Shown here one piece after another: positions 10,422 to 22,917 of a stretch of 64,000 nucleotides of DNA. The notes under the pieces were generated by a model. It was not told the origin of the DNA. It saw nothing but the letters and a program-made list of their open reading frames with translations, and ran no database searches. Every line of letters begins with the position of its first letter. Position 1 is the first letter of the stretch. The stretch is from Blakeslea trispora (taxonomy: Eukaryota > Mucoromycota > Mucoromycetes > Mucorales > Choanephoraceae): the NCBI GenBank assembly GCA_025331445.1, contig JAIWNE010000005.1, forward strand, positions 620,001 through 684,000, read 5' to 3'. The translations under genes were made by a program, and so were the position numbers.

Positions 10422-12853
10422 ATGAAAGCATTGTTGCTAAGTTTGCTATTCTTGGTCTACAGTGCTAGTGTCATACAGGCAACTGGTACTAGTTACGTTC
10501 AGATGAACAACATTAGATCTGTATTGAAGGCTCAATTGAATGCATCGGATGAAAGCGCATTAAGGCCTCTTAGTCTGTTGACACCTATCAATCATGACAA
10601 AATACCTTCTGTCTTTCCTGTCATTTCTCATCCCTTTCTACCTATTTTTGCAGATCCTGATTATGATAGACCAGTTCCGACAAATGCATGGATCAGTAAT
10701 CTTTTCTATCGCAGCGCCCAAAATTTAGCCCCAACAACACCAGATCCCTATGTTCTGCGTCTTCTAGACGATTATGGTGGTAATCCAGGTCTATCTATTT
10801 CTCAAACATCAAAGAAAGTAATAGGTCCTTATAATTCAATGAATAATGTACCCAAGACAGATGCAGGCTATTTGTTAAACGGAGTAGTGGTCGATTTGCG
10901 GTTTACAGCCAATGAATGGAACAAGGTGATTCCAAAGAAACTAATCACCCATTGGAATCATTTTGGTGCCACTGTTCGACTTTCTTCTAGCTCAAACAAA
11001 TATATCGATTTTCCTATCTCTCGCGGTGCAGCCTTTGTGACGGCCAACTATCAACAATTGACTCCTCAATTTTTTACTCAACATGCAATCCTTGATATTT
11101 GGTCAGACCAGGGCATAGACGATAAAGGCCTATATGTAGGCAATAAGTTTAGGATCAAGTTCAATGATGATCCAACCAGTACTTTTCTCATCTATGTCCT
11201 GGGCAAAGAGCCTTTAAGATTACAGAAAGACAATCTAAATAAACTGACAGCGAGTGCCAAGCACAAAGGTGTGATCCAGATAGCTAAATTGCCTTCAACA
11301 GAGGCAGAGCCAGTCTTGGATGATCATCATGGTGTCTGGGCTACAGGTGGTCAAGTGAATCAAACCAGCAATGCCAATACATATTCAATTGATTGGTTTC
11401 TTGCAGGAGATAAGTCAAAAGAACTCCTTACATACGCTTATCCACACCACATCGAATCGTTTGCTAACAACAGTGTCAAGTTGACATCTTTGAAGCTCCA
11501 GTCTTCCACCAAAGGAGCCATGCAGGCTGTCGTTGGAAATGGCTGGTTACTGACGGAGCCTGATCTTCCTGAAGACGTAAATTGGTTCCCGCGTCGGCCT
11601 GTTCCTGAGCCATCTGCTCGTAATGAAATCATGAAGTTCTTATCTCAAGATATTAACGATAGTGACTATCAGCAAGAGACAATGCGAGGTGACAACTACT
11701 TTTCTGGGAAAGGTCTTCAAAAGTTTGCCATGTTGGCTCTTATGCTGAATAAGCCTGACGTAACTGGTCTAAAGAACGACGAACTAGCTAAGAAGGCCTT
11801 GCAAAGCTTAAAGAGAGCGATAACGCCTTACCTAGAAAACAAACAACAAGATCCTTTCTTGTATGATAAATTGTACAAGGGAATAGTGGCCAAACTTGGT
11901 CTACCAACAGAGATGGGAGGTACGGGAGATATGAATGCAGAGTTTGGGCATTCTTATTATAATGATCATCATTATCACCATGGATATTTGATAGTGACAG
12001 GTAAAAAAATCAGATAGTAGCATTTTTATTGTTATTATTGTTCCTTTAGCATATTGATAGTATTCTTTTTCTTAGCTGCCGTTATTCGATATTTGAATCC
12101 AAAATGGCGAGCAAATGAATTAAAGCTCTGGACTGAAGCATTGATCAAGGATGTCAATAACCCAGTTGAGGATGATCCATATTTTGCATCCTTCAGAAAT
12201 TGGGATTGGTTTGCTGGTCATAGTTGGGCAGGTGGTATTAAGGTAGATGGTGCTTTGGATGGAAGAGACCAAGAATCTATACCCGAGTCAGTCAATTTTT
12301 TGTGGGGCATGAAGCTTTGGGGATTAGCCACCAAAAACAAAGACATTGTTGATTTAGCTAATCTACAGCTGGCTATCACAAAGCGAACTACTTACAGCTA
12401 TTTTTGGATGCTTGATAATAATACCAATCAACCTGCAAGCATGGTGAAGAATAAAGTAGTTGGCATTTATTTTGAACAAAAACTAGACTATGTAAGTGTA
12501 CTGCTGGAGTCTAGGAATTATCATTTTTACCTAACAGGAAAACACTAAAGACTACATACTTTGGAAGATATCTCGAATTTATCCACGGTATTCAACAGTT
12601 ACCTATGACGCCTATCTTGATGGAATATATCCGTACACCTGAATTTGTACAGCAAGAATGGGATCAAAAACTAGCTCTTGTCGCACCGACTATCAAGTCA
12701 CCTTGGGCTGGTGTGCTTTATTTAAACTACGCCCTCATTCATCCTACAGATGCTTATCCTATTTTAAAAGATGTGCCTATGGATGATGGCCAGACCAGAT
12801 CATACTCACTTTATTTAGCTGCTACACGGCCCAATTTTAAGCGAAGATGTTAG
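10422..12853 (+). CDS. Secreted endo-1,3-beta-glucanase, glycoside hydrolase family 81
   Basis: GH81 enzymes cut beta-1,3-glucan by an inverting mechanism; in fungi they act in wall remodelling and cell separation. Exons 10422-12000, 12076-12491 and 12551-12853 give 765 aa. Residues 1-20 ([20 protein letters not shown]) form a signal peptide. [13 protein letters not shown] near residue 90 is the usual start of the family domain. The catalytic-acid block is [12 protein letters not shown] (~residue 512), and the paired glutamates lie in [14 protein letters not shown] (~590). Exon 3 begins with [21 protein letters not shown], which is conserved. The second intron ends in AAG rather than CAG/TAG. 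The ATG at 10422 is used because the upstream GTG is not a eukaryotic start. The gene follows NDUFAF5 by 187 bp on the same strand. Confidence 0.93.
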
Positions 12854-13076
12854 TAATATAAAACACCCAGATGTTGAGAGAATCACAACTAACAACAAGA
12901 TTTTTTTTTGTTCTTCAATAGCTCTTTTTAGGTCTCCAACAAGCACAAACGAAGCACACTAGACAGTAGATTGTTTATTTAGATACCATACACACACACT
13001 CGTATATATATATAGACATAGACATACAAAAACAATAAAGTGTATAGACATATATACAAAAAGAAAAATATGTATT
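12854..13076. other. Shared 3' flank between convergent genes
   Basis: The GH81 gene (+) and the rhomboid gene (-) end tail to tail here. The interval includes a CACACAC and TATATA stretch near 12990-13015 and AATAAAG at 13035 that could serve as a poly(A) signal. Confidence 0.4.
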
Positions 13077-14098
13077 CTATTGCTCTTCAGGTACTGTTGT
13101 CTTTTTACCTAACAATTTGGCTTGTATTTTCTTTGGTATCTCCATTAAAGTATCCGATGATCCATCACCTCCTTTACTTTTCCCCTTAATATCACGCACT
13201 GTTCTTATCATGTAGGGCCAAATATAATTAGGACCATACTTCATATATAGATAGCCAAGCCCTGCACCACCAACATGCGTCTAATGCAAAATGAGAAATA
13301 TTGGCTTGGATAGTGTCAGAAACAAGACTTACAATATGATCCAACGTTTGCCATTTCAACACAATACCAGCTGTATCTAGAGCCAACATGGATCCTAATA
13401 CATATCTAATGTCCTCTTTCAACTTAATATCCTTCCTTCACTTTTAAAATATAAGAAACATACTTTGAGTCGCTATGCGTTTCGAAAGCATGGGCTGCCA
13501 AAAGGCCATAAGTGGCACCTGAGCCAAATGGAAAAATGGCAGGTATTGATGGTTGGATATGACGCGATAGCTGACTGCATGCTCTTGCCCCTAGACCCAG
13601 AGAGAGCCAAAGTGCTACAAACTGTTCTCTACCCAAATGATCATGTAGCTTGGGTCCTAAAAATCCAAGCCCTAACACAGACGTAAACCAATGGCCTAGA
13701 AATAATCCAGGTGGTAATCGTCGTTTGGCTAGTAGAGGTGGTGCTGCAATGACAGTAATGACACACGCTGCGCTATACAGGGACGTTAGACTGATGCTTG
13801 TCTTTTCGGCGTCTGTCAATCGCAACAGCCTTGCGAAGGGTGATCCAGAGGCACGACGAAGACAAGCTCTGTAGAAATCCTCTTTTGCTTCACGCCATGT
13901 ACGATAGGATTGCTGAAAACGATGAAATGGTGTATCATGATATTTCGGGTTTTGCCACCATGATATTCGCTTTGGCTTTCTCTCATGAACAAAAGCAGCT
14001 ACAAAAAATACACTAGTACAAGTAGTCATGCTCAATACAAAACTAGGCACAGCATAAACTATATGTTGCTTGCTTTTGCGTGCTAAAGATTGAATCAT
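13077..14098 (-). CDS. Rhomboid-family intramembrane serine protease, probably mitochondrial (PCP1/PARL-like)
   Basis: Rhomboids cleave membrane segments with a Ser-His dyad. The mitochondrial type processes inner-membrane proteins such as Mgm1. Exons 14098-13464, 13405-13333 and 13280-13077 give 303 aa. The likely catalytic serine is in PFGSGATYGLLAAH (~residue 193) and the histidine in THVGGAGLGYLYMKYG (~238, start of exon 3). The core also has FLGHWFTSVLGLGFLGPKLH. Where most rhomboids have GASG, this one reads FGSG: serine and following glycine are kept but the first glycine is replaced. The N-terminus (MIQSLARKSKQHIVYAV) is basic and could be a targeting sequence. The assignment to the mitochondrial branch is inference. 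Confidence 0.75.
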
Positions 14099-14206
14099 TT
14101 TGAAAAAATAACACAGCAAAAAAGAAAAAGAAAAAGAAAAATAGAAAGAGAGATAAAATAGGGCCCGAAAACAGAAATGCATGAAAATCGGAGTTGGTAA
14201 TCAAAT

Positions 14207-15360
14207 TTATTTCTTTGCAAAAATATTTGACAAGACACCTTTGAGTTGACCATCCAATTTTTGCATTGTCTCTTTGCCAGACTTGGTTGGATCCACTTCG
14301 CGTTGCACCTTGGTTCTTTGTGCAAACGTACGTTTGATTTGAGGTTCTTCTTCTGTCTGATCTTGGCCTTGTCGTTTGCGCTTCTTTTCTTCCATACTTT
14401 GTAACATTTTGGCTTTTTCGACGTTTTGAATATAGGCCTTGTTCTCTTTGCTTGATTGTGCAATTTCATTACGGAGACGTTGTTGACGGGCTTGTCTTTC
14501 ATGAGCTATAATCAAGAGAAACAAACAGGGTGAGATGACTGCAGTCTGCTTTTTTTTTAATAAATAAACTTTACCCATATGTTCAGTAAGGTGATTCCAT
14601 TTAAACTTGGGCAGGTATTTGATATTCCACATCTCATGATAAAACATGCTCTTACGCTTACCGCCAATTTGTCGCATATTCAAGTATTCGGCTAATGATT
14701 TCGCAACTTTTTTATCTTTGAATTCTACCCATCCTTCCACAAAATTAGTTCTTCGATTCTTTGTGTATTTCTTACGACGTGCTGTCACTTTAGCGTCTAT
14801 TGAGAAATATGAGATCAGCTAAAGTCAAACAAAACTAGCAAAACATAGTCTATACCTTCAGGCACTAAGAAGATTCGGCCAATTTCAGCGTATTTTGATA
14901 AGAGTTGTCTAAGTCGGCCAGGCTTCATGAATAAAGGAATACGTGACAGATAACAAACGCCTGTCTTCTTGCGCGCTTTTTCGAACTTTTCTAATTCTTC
15001 AGGTGTCAAACTCTTGACCTTTTTTGACTTTTTGCTCTTCTTCTTCTCGGCGCCAAAAGCACTAAGGTCTTCAGGAGCATCGTATCCTTCGTCATTTTCT
15101 AAATCTTGATCATCGTCGCTGGCGTTAACATCACTATCGTCTTCGCTGACACTGGGTTTCTCGTCTTCTCCTTCTTGCTCTTTTTCTTCTACTTCTTCAT
15201 CGCTATCGGCTTCTTGATCGCTCTCTTCATCACTGCTAAAAGATTGAAAGCGAGCCTTCGAAAACCGAGAATCTTGTTGCTCTTCATCAGAGGAGTGAGC
15301 TTCTACCTCGTTTTCGCTGTCGTTTTCTAAACCAAAAAGGTCTTGTTGTTTGGCTGACAT
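14207..15360 (-). CDS. ESF2: Pre-rRNA processing protein ESF2 (ABT1 homologue)
   Basis: Esf2/ABT1 binds U3 snoRNP and pre-18S rRNA and stimulates the helicase Dbp8 in the small-subunit processome in the nucleolus. Exons 15360-14856, 14796-14575 and 14505-14207 give 341 aa. The first ~110 residues are acidic (SDEEQQDS, EEVEEKEQEGEDEK). The RRM-like core runs from TGVCYLSRIPLFMKPGRLRQ through NFVEGWVEFKDKKVAKSLAEYLN to the helical HEMWNIKYLPKFKWNHLTEH. The C-terminal third is basic and helical (HERQARQQRLRNEIAQS). Introns are GT-AG and keep the frame across the RRM. It is divergent from DHX37, another processome factor, with 170 bp between the two start codons. Confidence 0.93.
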
Positions 15361-15530
15361 AATTCTATATGAGTAGTTGGAGAAAGAAAGAAGAGAAAGA
15401 GAAAAGCATAAATTTTTGTGGCTGGATGAAGCAGTCACCACCGAGATTTTATGCGAATTTAAGTTTGTTTGGCATCTCTTGCTATTTTTTTTTCTTTAGA
15501 ATATAGATCACTTTGTGATTCACTGTTCAA
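15361..15530. promoter_or_regulatory. Bidirectional promoter interval of ESF2 and DHX37
   Basis: This 170-bp stretch separates two divergent start codons of processome genes, so both promoters must lie in or very near it. It contains AAATTTTT near 15410, which resembles the RRPE element (AAAAATTT) of ribosome-biogenesis promoters in yeasts. I see no good PAC (GATGAG) match; the nearest is GGATGAAGC. The element reading is inference. Confidence 0.5.
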
Positions 15531-18500
15531 ATGGGTAAATCAAGACCTCGCTATAACGAAAAAGCCCGTGCTTCTTCTATGAAGCCTAACCAAAGACCTC
15601 ATCCCAAGGCTAGGGATGGTGGTATCGGTGCACAAAACTTTGATGCGCTTCGGGATGCTTCGGATGCTAAGGATCGATCAACCAAAGAAAAGTAAGAGAA
15701 ACAAAGTGTTTTTATTTTGGATAATCTAGACGAGAGATTGACGTAATTTGAATAGTACTGATACCAACCAATTGATTATCGCATCGTCTAACAAAAATGA
15801 AGAAAACGACGAAGAGAGCAACAGCAAAAAGACACCTTCGTATAAGGAACCAATCAAATACATGTCCAAGAAGAAGAGAAGAAAGCTCGAAAAGTACATT
15901 GTAAGGACGAAAAGAGATCTAGAGAGAACGACATGGTTTCAAACAGCTCACATGTGCTATTAGGATCAAAAATTAAAAAAAGAAACCCGTGCAGGCTTGT
16001 TAGAGCAATTGTCGACTGCTTCTTGGTCTTCTGACCTTTTGAAGTCGTCCAAATTGATTGGTCGATCAGGACAGACATTGCGTGAACAACTACGCCAAAC
16101 GATGATGGAACAGAAAGCAGGCATTCCGCTTACAAATACTGACGTACCACTTGTTGTAGAGAAAGAGATTGATGAGAAAGAAGAACAAGAAGCCATGGCT
16201 TCTATTTTTGCTCAATCGCAAGCAGCTGCTCCCACTACTGCAGCACCTATTGTAGGAAGCGCATTGAAAGCAGGTACAACATTGATCAAGCGCAAGCGTA
16301 AGAAGAAGCAATCCACTATTCCCAGTATTGCCAAGAAGCGCTATAAGCAAAGAAAGGGCATGGAATCAGACTCCTCTTTTGACAGCTCTGATTCTGCTAA
16401 TGACAGCGCATCAGACGAAGAAGATCAACCACGCACAAAGCCTGAAAGTGAATCTGAAGACGAAGATGATAAGCCTACACATCTTGAAGAGGTCACAGAA
16501 GCAGCTAAATCCATTGTTGTTGAAGTACCTAAGCGAAAAGAAGAGGAATTTGATGATATTAAAGTACAACTTCTCAAGAGCAACCGAGAAGGTGATTTGG
16601 CTGAAGATACAGCCAAACCATTTTACGTCAATGTAAATCGTAAGCCAGAAATTCAGGAGGCCCGTCTCAAATTACCTGTGGTAGGTGAAGAGCAGGTTAT
16701 TATGGAAGCCATTCGCAACAATACAGTAGTGATTATTTGTGGTGAGACTGGTTCTGGTAAGACAACACAAGTGCCTCAATTTTTATATGAAGCCGGTTGG
16801 TCGCATCCCGATAGTGGTAAAGTTTAGTTATCATACACAAACCTAACGTGCTGGAGATTCTAATGCATGTTTTTTTTTGTTAATAGACAATCCAGGCTTG
16901 ATTGGTGTTACACAGCCTCGTCGTGTAGCTACAGTCAGTATGGCAAAACGTGTAGCAGAAGAACTTAACCTATCAGACAAAGAAGTGTCTTATCAGGTTC
17001 GTTATGATGCCACCGTATCCGACAAAACTCGTATCAAGTTTATGACAGATGGTGTCCTTTTGCGTGAGATGTCCCAAGATCTTTTGTTGACCAAATACTC
17101 TACTATTATTATTGATGAAGCACATGAACGCAACCTGAACACGGATATTCTCATTGGTGTCGTAAGTCGCGTCCTCAAGTTGAGAGCCGAGTTGAGTAGA
17201 GAAGACCGAGAGAAGATTAAGCCATTGCGTGTGGTAATCATGTCAGCTACTTTGCGAGTCTCTGACTTTACAGAAAACAAGACTTTATTCCCTCAAGTAC
17301 CTCCAGTTATCAACGTCAATGCCCGTCAATACCCCGTAGCCATTCATTTCAACAAGAAGACTCCCATAGACCATGTAGCTGAAGCCTACAAGAAGATCTG
17401 TAAAATCCATGAGCGCTTGCCTACAGGCGGTGTTTTGGTTTTCTTGACTGGTCAAAATGAAATCAACCAACTTTGTAAAAAGCTTCGCAAGCGCTATCCT
17501 GCACTGCCGCCTAAAGCTGACAAAAAACAGGTCAAGGCTGAAAAAGATGCTTTAGCATTAGAGTCTAAACAGAATGCTGAGCCTGCAGGAAAGGCTGATA
17601 TAGAAGAAGAAGCGATTGAGCTTGGCCAAGATCAAGTTGAGGAGGATTTCGACTTGAGCAGCGATGAAGAAGACGATGACGATATCGCTGAGGGGTTCGA
17701 AGACGAAGAGTTGACTGATGTCAAAGATGCGCCCTTGCATGTTTTGCCCTTATACTCTATGCTTCCTACTGAAGCTCAATTACGTGTATTTGAACCTCCA
17801 CCTGAGGGCACTCGTCTGTGTGTTATAGCAACAAATGTAGCTGAAACCTCAGTTACTATCCCTGGTATCCGTTATGTTGTTGATGCTGGTAAATCTAAAG
17901 AACGCAAGTATAACGTAGAGACAGGCGTTCAATCGTTTGAAATCGATTGGACTTCGCAGGCTTCAGCAGGTCAACGTGCTGGTCGTGCTGGTCGTACCGG
18001 TCCAGGTCACTGTTATCGTCTGTTTTCTTCTGCTGTCTTTGATAATGAATTCAGCAAATTCTCTACTCCAGAAATTCATCGTATGCCTATTGAAGGTGTG
18101 GTACTAAGCATGAAGGCAATGAACATCGACAATGTAGTCAACTTCCCATTCCCTACACCTCCTTCACGAGAAACACTTTTCAAAGCAGAAAAGCTTTTAG
18201 GGTATTTGGGTGCTATTAACTCGACTACAAAACGTATCACTGACTTTGGTGAAACAATGTCTTTATTCCCAATCACCCCTCGTTTTGCAAAGATGTAAAA
18301 GCCTTCTTATTTTTTTTTTAAAGAAAAAGGTGATATTGATGTACTTATGTCTATCTATTATTTTTTTAGGTTGATTATTGGTCAGCAACATGGCTGTTTA
18401 CCCTATGTGATTGCGATTGTCTCTGCTCTTTCTGTAGGAGATCCTTTTATTCAAGACTACCATTTAGATGAAAATCAACCTGAAGACGACGTAGAAAGCG

Positions 18501-19367
18501 ATGATGACAACCTTGATCATCGTGAGTTACAAAATCTGAAAAACGAATCATTTGCAGAAAAGGAAAAGCGAAAGCTTGTTCGAAAGAAGTATTATACTGC
18601 ACAAATGGTAACTTGATTTTGTTTCACTGTTCGATTCTTACATCTACTAACATTGAAGGGTAAAACAATAGAAACATGCAGGCTTAGATCCTACAAGCGA
18701 TATCCTCAAGTTGCTTAATGTAGTAGGTGCTTATGAATATGCAGGTGCTACTACTTCATTCTGTGAAGACAACTTTTTGAGACCTAAAGCTATGGAAGAA
18801 ATAAGAAAACTTAGACGTCAATTGACAAACCTTGTGTCGAGTAACTTCCCCGATATTGATGTCTGTCTAGACCCTAAGATGAAGCCACCTAGTCCTATTC
18901 AACTCAAAGTTTTGAGACAAGTATTGACAGCAGGGTTTATTGACTCTGTCGCTATTCGTCAAGATGTATTAGAAACAGGTGGCGGTAAAGGCAACCGATA
19001 CAAGAATGCTCGTAATGTTGTCTATCGTATCTTGTGGAGCGATGAGGAAGCCTTTATTCATCCAAACTCAATTTTATATAACCAAGAACCACCTGCTATG
19101 CTTGTCTATAGTGAACTCTTTAAGGGTACGAACAAGGCATGGCTCAAGGGTGTGACAGCGGTCGAGTCGAAATGGATTGCAAATATTGGTAAAGATCTAT
19201 GCTCTTATGGTCGTCCTCTTGACTTTCCCTTGCCCAAGTTTATTGGCGATAAAAAGGATCGCAAGTTGGTTTATGTAGTACCTAGTTTTGGCCCCAAGAG
19301 TTGGCCATTACCGCCCATTCAAGTCGAACAAAGAAGAGAAGGAACCCGATGGGTCTTTTCTTTATAA
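15531..19367 (+). CDS. DHX37: DEAH-box RNA helicase DHX37 / ECM16 (Dhr1)
   Basis: Dhr1/DHX37 unwinds U3 snoRNA from pre-18S rRNA so that the central pseudoknot can form. Exons 15531-15691, 15756-15900, 15964-16816, 16887-18294, 18370-18607 and 18672-19367 give 1166 aa, matching human DHX37 (~1157). The N-terminal third is basic and acidic low complexity. Helicase motifs are [10 protein letters not shown] (motif I, ~residue 360), [14 protein letters not shown] (II, ~463), [11 protein letters not shown] (III), [26 protein letters not shown] and [16 protein letters not shown] (VI, ~745). An acidic insert ([15 protein letters not shown]) sits between motifs III and IV, as in the DHX37 subgroup. 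The C-terminal OB-fold region ends [14 protein letters not shown]. All introns are GT-AG, and exon 6 follows ACAATAG. Confidence 0.95.
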
Positions 19368-19719
19368 TGATAATAAATTGTACACTGTTTTTTTAGAAAT
19401 TGTTCATTTGCAAAAAGCAGAAAGAACTGTTTGCTAAAACTTTGTTCATCAACAGATAATATTGATCTTCAAAAAAAATCAACCAACATCACTTATTCGT
19501 AGTGAATTAAATGAACGAAAAATCCAGATTAGAGTACTAGTCGAAAGCATTTCAGAAAAGAATTCGATTGTTTCAAAAGATCAGCATTAGCTTATCTAAA
19601 GAAGACAGGAAGCATCTCACCCTGCAAATGTTGAACAAGATGCAAACTACAGTTTATCTTTACATGTATAGGCTGAGTGAAACAAAAGTATATAAAGGGT
19701 ACGTCTTTTGAATTTTTTT

Positions 19720-20015
19720 CATTGCGAAATGGAGAGGAAGGCTCATGAGGAAAAAACTTTTTGTTTAACTGTTACTTTGGTTAGAGAGGTAAAATAGATA
19801 TTAAACAGAGAGAGAGTCAAGCAAAAGCAAAGACAGTTATAGAGACTAGCGATGTCTGTAAGTATTATTGTGGAACAAGATAGAGAATAGACTTTTTATT
19901 TAGGTGAAGAGAAAAAGTGTTAAACACGATAAAAAACTCTTCTTAAGGCAATCTGAGAAGGTATATGGTGGTTCAGATGCGGTAAATACTGTTAAGATAC
20001 AGTTGGATAGGCACA
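19720..20015. repeat. Dispersed repeat, copy 1
   Basis: Aligns with 33061-33375 in the same orientation. The best-conserved core is GTGTTAAACACGATAAAAAA followed by CTCTTCTTAAGGCAATCTGA and GTTCAGATGCGGTAAATACT. The core includes the palindrome GTGTTAAACAC. Flanks are more diverged with small indels, so the copies are old. The class is unknown; an LTR fragment is possible. Confidence 0.75.
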
Positions 20016-20079
20016 TTTGGATAGGCACAGTTGGAAGCAGAGATGGAAGCAATAATAGAGACAGAAGCAGGGACCCAGC

Positions 20080-20121
20080 AAGGCATCAGTAAAGGCATCA
20101 GTAAAGGCATCAGTAAAGGCA
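20080..20121. repeat. 12-bp tandem repeat (AAGGCATCAGTA), about 3.5 units
   Basis: Three exact consecutive units plus a partial one, just 3' of dispersed repeat copy 1. Confidence 0.85.
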
Positions 20122-20616
20122 AGTCTTGAGTTGTTTAGTAATAGAGTCACCTCCAACAACAAAGCAAGACAAGAAAGGTAAGAACGCAGAGGGTAAGCCT
20201 TCCTTGGCTTACTTTTTTTTTTGAATAAGCCAAAGAAGACTCAGTTCTGTTCGCACTATCCCAAATCCTTAGCAACCCCATACCAGTCAACTAACGAGGA
20301 ATAGTACAAGTATGTCTGTACCCGCTTCCTCTGCCCAGATCCCTACAGGACACACTCATAGTGTTAACAGATCAGGCGGCGTAATTGCCCTCAGTCATTC
20401 CGACTTCAGTCCCAATACTAGAAAACGAGAGGTCGTTCGCGAAAATGGACTAGATTCCGGTCGTAAGCCACTTTATATAGGATCAGGAAAGGCAGCATCA
20501 GTCTTTGTCCTTACCCCCCATCAAGCTTGAAGTAGAGGCAGAAGCACCAAGAGAAGAATAGAGAGCAGAGAGAGGCAGAGAGAACGAGTAAAAAGGATTT
20601 GTAGAGCTTGAAAGCA

Positions 20617-20663
20617 TTTGTAGTTTTGTAGTTTTGTAGTTTTGTAGTTTTGTAGTTTTGTAG
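20617..20663. repeat. 8-bp tandem repeat (TTTTGTAG), about 6 units
   Basis: Exact consecutive units of TTTTGTAG. The minus-strand reading frames over it (KTTKLQNY type) are artefacts of the repeat. Confidence 0.9.
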
Positions 20664-22305
20664 ATGGAAAGGCACGCGTATTTTCTTCTTTTTTGTAGAT
20701 AATTTTTTTTGCTCTTGGTGCAATAATAGACTTGCGTAGATTGCAGATTTTTAGGCTATACACGACAAAGCAAGTTAGATAACAGCATTATTAAAGAAGA
20801 GTGTTTTGTTACTTGCCTTTGAAGTTGTCTGGGTGACGAGGTTTCAAGATGTAATTGAGATGACTTTGATAAAGAGAGAGAAAAAGAGGGAGAAAATGAT
20901 CATTACGTTCTGTTTACTTCAAATACACACTAAAAAAAACCAGTCATCCAATCAGAGCCCGGCATCTCTATTGTATCTATCCCATCAGTAAACAAAAAAA
21001 ACATGTGATAACCAATAGGATCAGTAAATTAGAGGGCGTTGAGAAGTAAACAAACTAAGAGATGCCATGCTATTTCATGCCGACATTCACTCTCCTGTAT
21101 TTTTGATTGTGACAGCCAAACTCCTCTTTAATTTACAGTGATACTTGTCCAACAGGTCAGATAAGCTTAAAAGATGGCATTCGAGAAAAGAAGAAGAAGA
21201 GTGAAGAATGAGCAAGTACTGCTGTCATCTAAACAAAAGAATAATAAGCAGTTTCATTTGTACTCATCTGGGTTGAAAAGGCTATATATATATATGTATA
21301 TATATAATTCTACAGAAGCTATCAAGCATAGCTTCCTAGTACTGGAAACTGAGATGAAGCCACCCATTCCTTTAATGGTAGACAGTAGAGACCGTTAAAT
21401 GCAAAGTACCAGTAATTGGTACTATGTAAGTTATATTCTGTAACTTCATTAGCTTGGGCTTGCATGTATGTTTTCTTTTGCTCTTTTTCTGAGGAATATG
21501 TGAAAACAAAACAAAACAAAATAAAAAGGAAATCAATGATTGAGACAATCAAATTCTGTTCTTTGTGTGAGGATTGAGTCTTAAGAAAGTCTTTAGCTTT
21601 AATGCCATGTATAACTTGCTTAGAGCATGCTTGACAGCCAAATGAAGACAATGAGACAGAATTCTGATATTTTTGGAGCCAAAAAATATACACTTTAAAA
21701 TCAGAAATACAAGCATATTGGAAATTTCACATTAATAACAATAAAAACCAGAAATAAATACCACATAACAGCCTCTCTAATAGGGATATACAGTATTTCT
21801 ATAAATCGTTGCTTATAGTGCAGAATGTCAATATAAAGGGAACACTAGTATACAACAATAGTATCTCAACCCTGTAAATCAAACACAGCCAATCCTCACA
21901 ATCAGACAAGTAAATCCTTGGTGCTTCCAATTCCAAAAGTACAGCATATGTCTTTCTCTCAAGAGAAAAAACCATCTTGACAGCTACCTCAGAGCCCAAA
22001 CATAAAAAAGAACAAGAAAACAAAGCTACACAGTGCTTGGATCCAGATCTTCATTGAAGACAACAATTCATCTCTCTTTCTTTTTTCTCAGAGTAAATCA
22101 AACGAGATGTAGCCCTTTCGTTCAAGTGTTATTATCCAGCACTTATTTTATTTTCTTTCTTTTTTTCTTACAACTGGCTCAAAGGGGTATCAGCATTTAT
22201 TTGATGCTTTAGATTTGGCGGATAAGCCACCAGATAAGTCTTTGAAATTGAACGTATCTCACTGTTATCTTCTCATAAACACTTGGTTATTGTAGTGACA
22301 GATAT

Positions 22306-22357
22306 TACTGACTGACTGATTGACTGATTGACTGACTGACTGAATGAATGAATGAAT
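22306..22357. repeat. TGAC/TGAT/TGAA tetranucleotide microsatellite
   Basis: Runs of TGAC and TGAT change into three TGAA units; about 12 tetranucleotides in all. Confidence 0.9.
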
Positions 22358-22917
22358 TTACTTGGTTTAAGTTGTTCATTCTAATCATGCTTTTATTCTT
22401 TTTTGAACATAACCTTTTATTCTTTTCCTTTCTTGCTCCGCATAATTTCATGATTTCGGTGTTGGCTATGTGTTACTGCAATTGTAGAGGAGTTCTATAT
22501 CCAAAGTCATTAGCTGCATAATAAAGCAAGCTCATTCATATTGTCAATTTCCCTTTACTCTCTATTGTATCAGTTATACAAAGAAAGATAGAGAGAGAGA
22601 AAAAGAAAGAAAAAAGCCAAAAATACATGTTGAGTGATGTGCTACGTCATCATTGTGCTTATCATTATGATTGGTTTTGAGAAAATAGGGAGGAGGAGGC
22701 AATTTTCATATAGAGGAAAAAAAAAATTCGCCCTATTTTTTTTTCTCTTTTCCCTTCAAGGGCAAGGTGATTCTTGCTATCGCACAGACTGAGGCAGCTC
22801 GTTACTGTTTCTTCAGTAATGCACAGTTGCAAGAGAGACCGGCGTGAATGACATCTTTTCGATAGACGCGTTGGCTGCTGTTATGTTTGAAAGGGTGCCC
22901 TCCTGATTTCGTAGCAG

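Larger units (their letters stand above)
19368..22917. other. Gene-poor region with dispersed and tandem repeats
   Basis: No conserved gene is visible. Contents I can name: a dispersed repeat copy (19720-20015), tandem repeats at 20080-20121, 20617-20663 and 22306-22357, and a 72-codon ORF (20312-20530, starting MSVPASSAQIPTGHTHSV) of unknown nature that could be the start of a degraded retroelement gag. Minus-strand ORFs at 21322-21693 and 21799-22023 have no features I recognise. Confidence 0.5.

Noticed and set aside
20521..20763. Minus-strand ORFs with KTTKLQNYK repeats
   Set aside because: Translation of an 8-bp tandem repeat; not a protein gene.
22310..22360. CRISPR-like or regulatory array
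   Set aside because: A simple tetranucleotide microsatellite without spacers; and the organism is a eukaryote.
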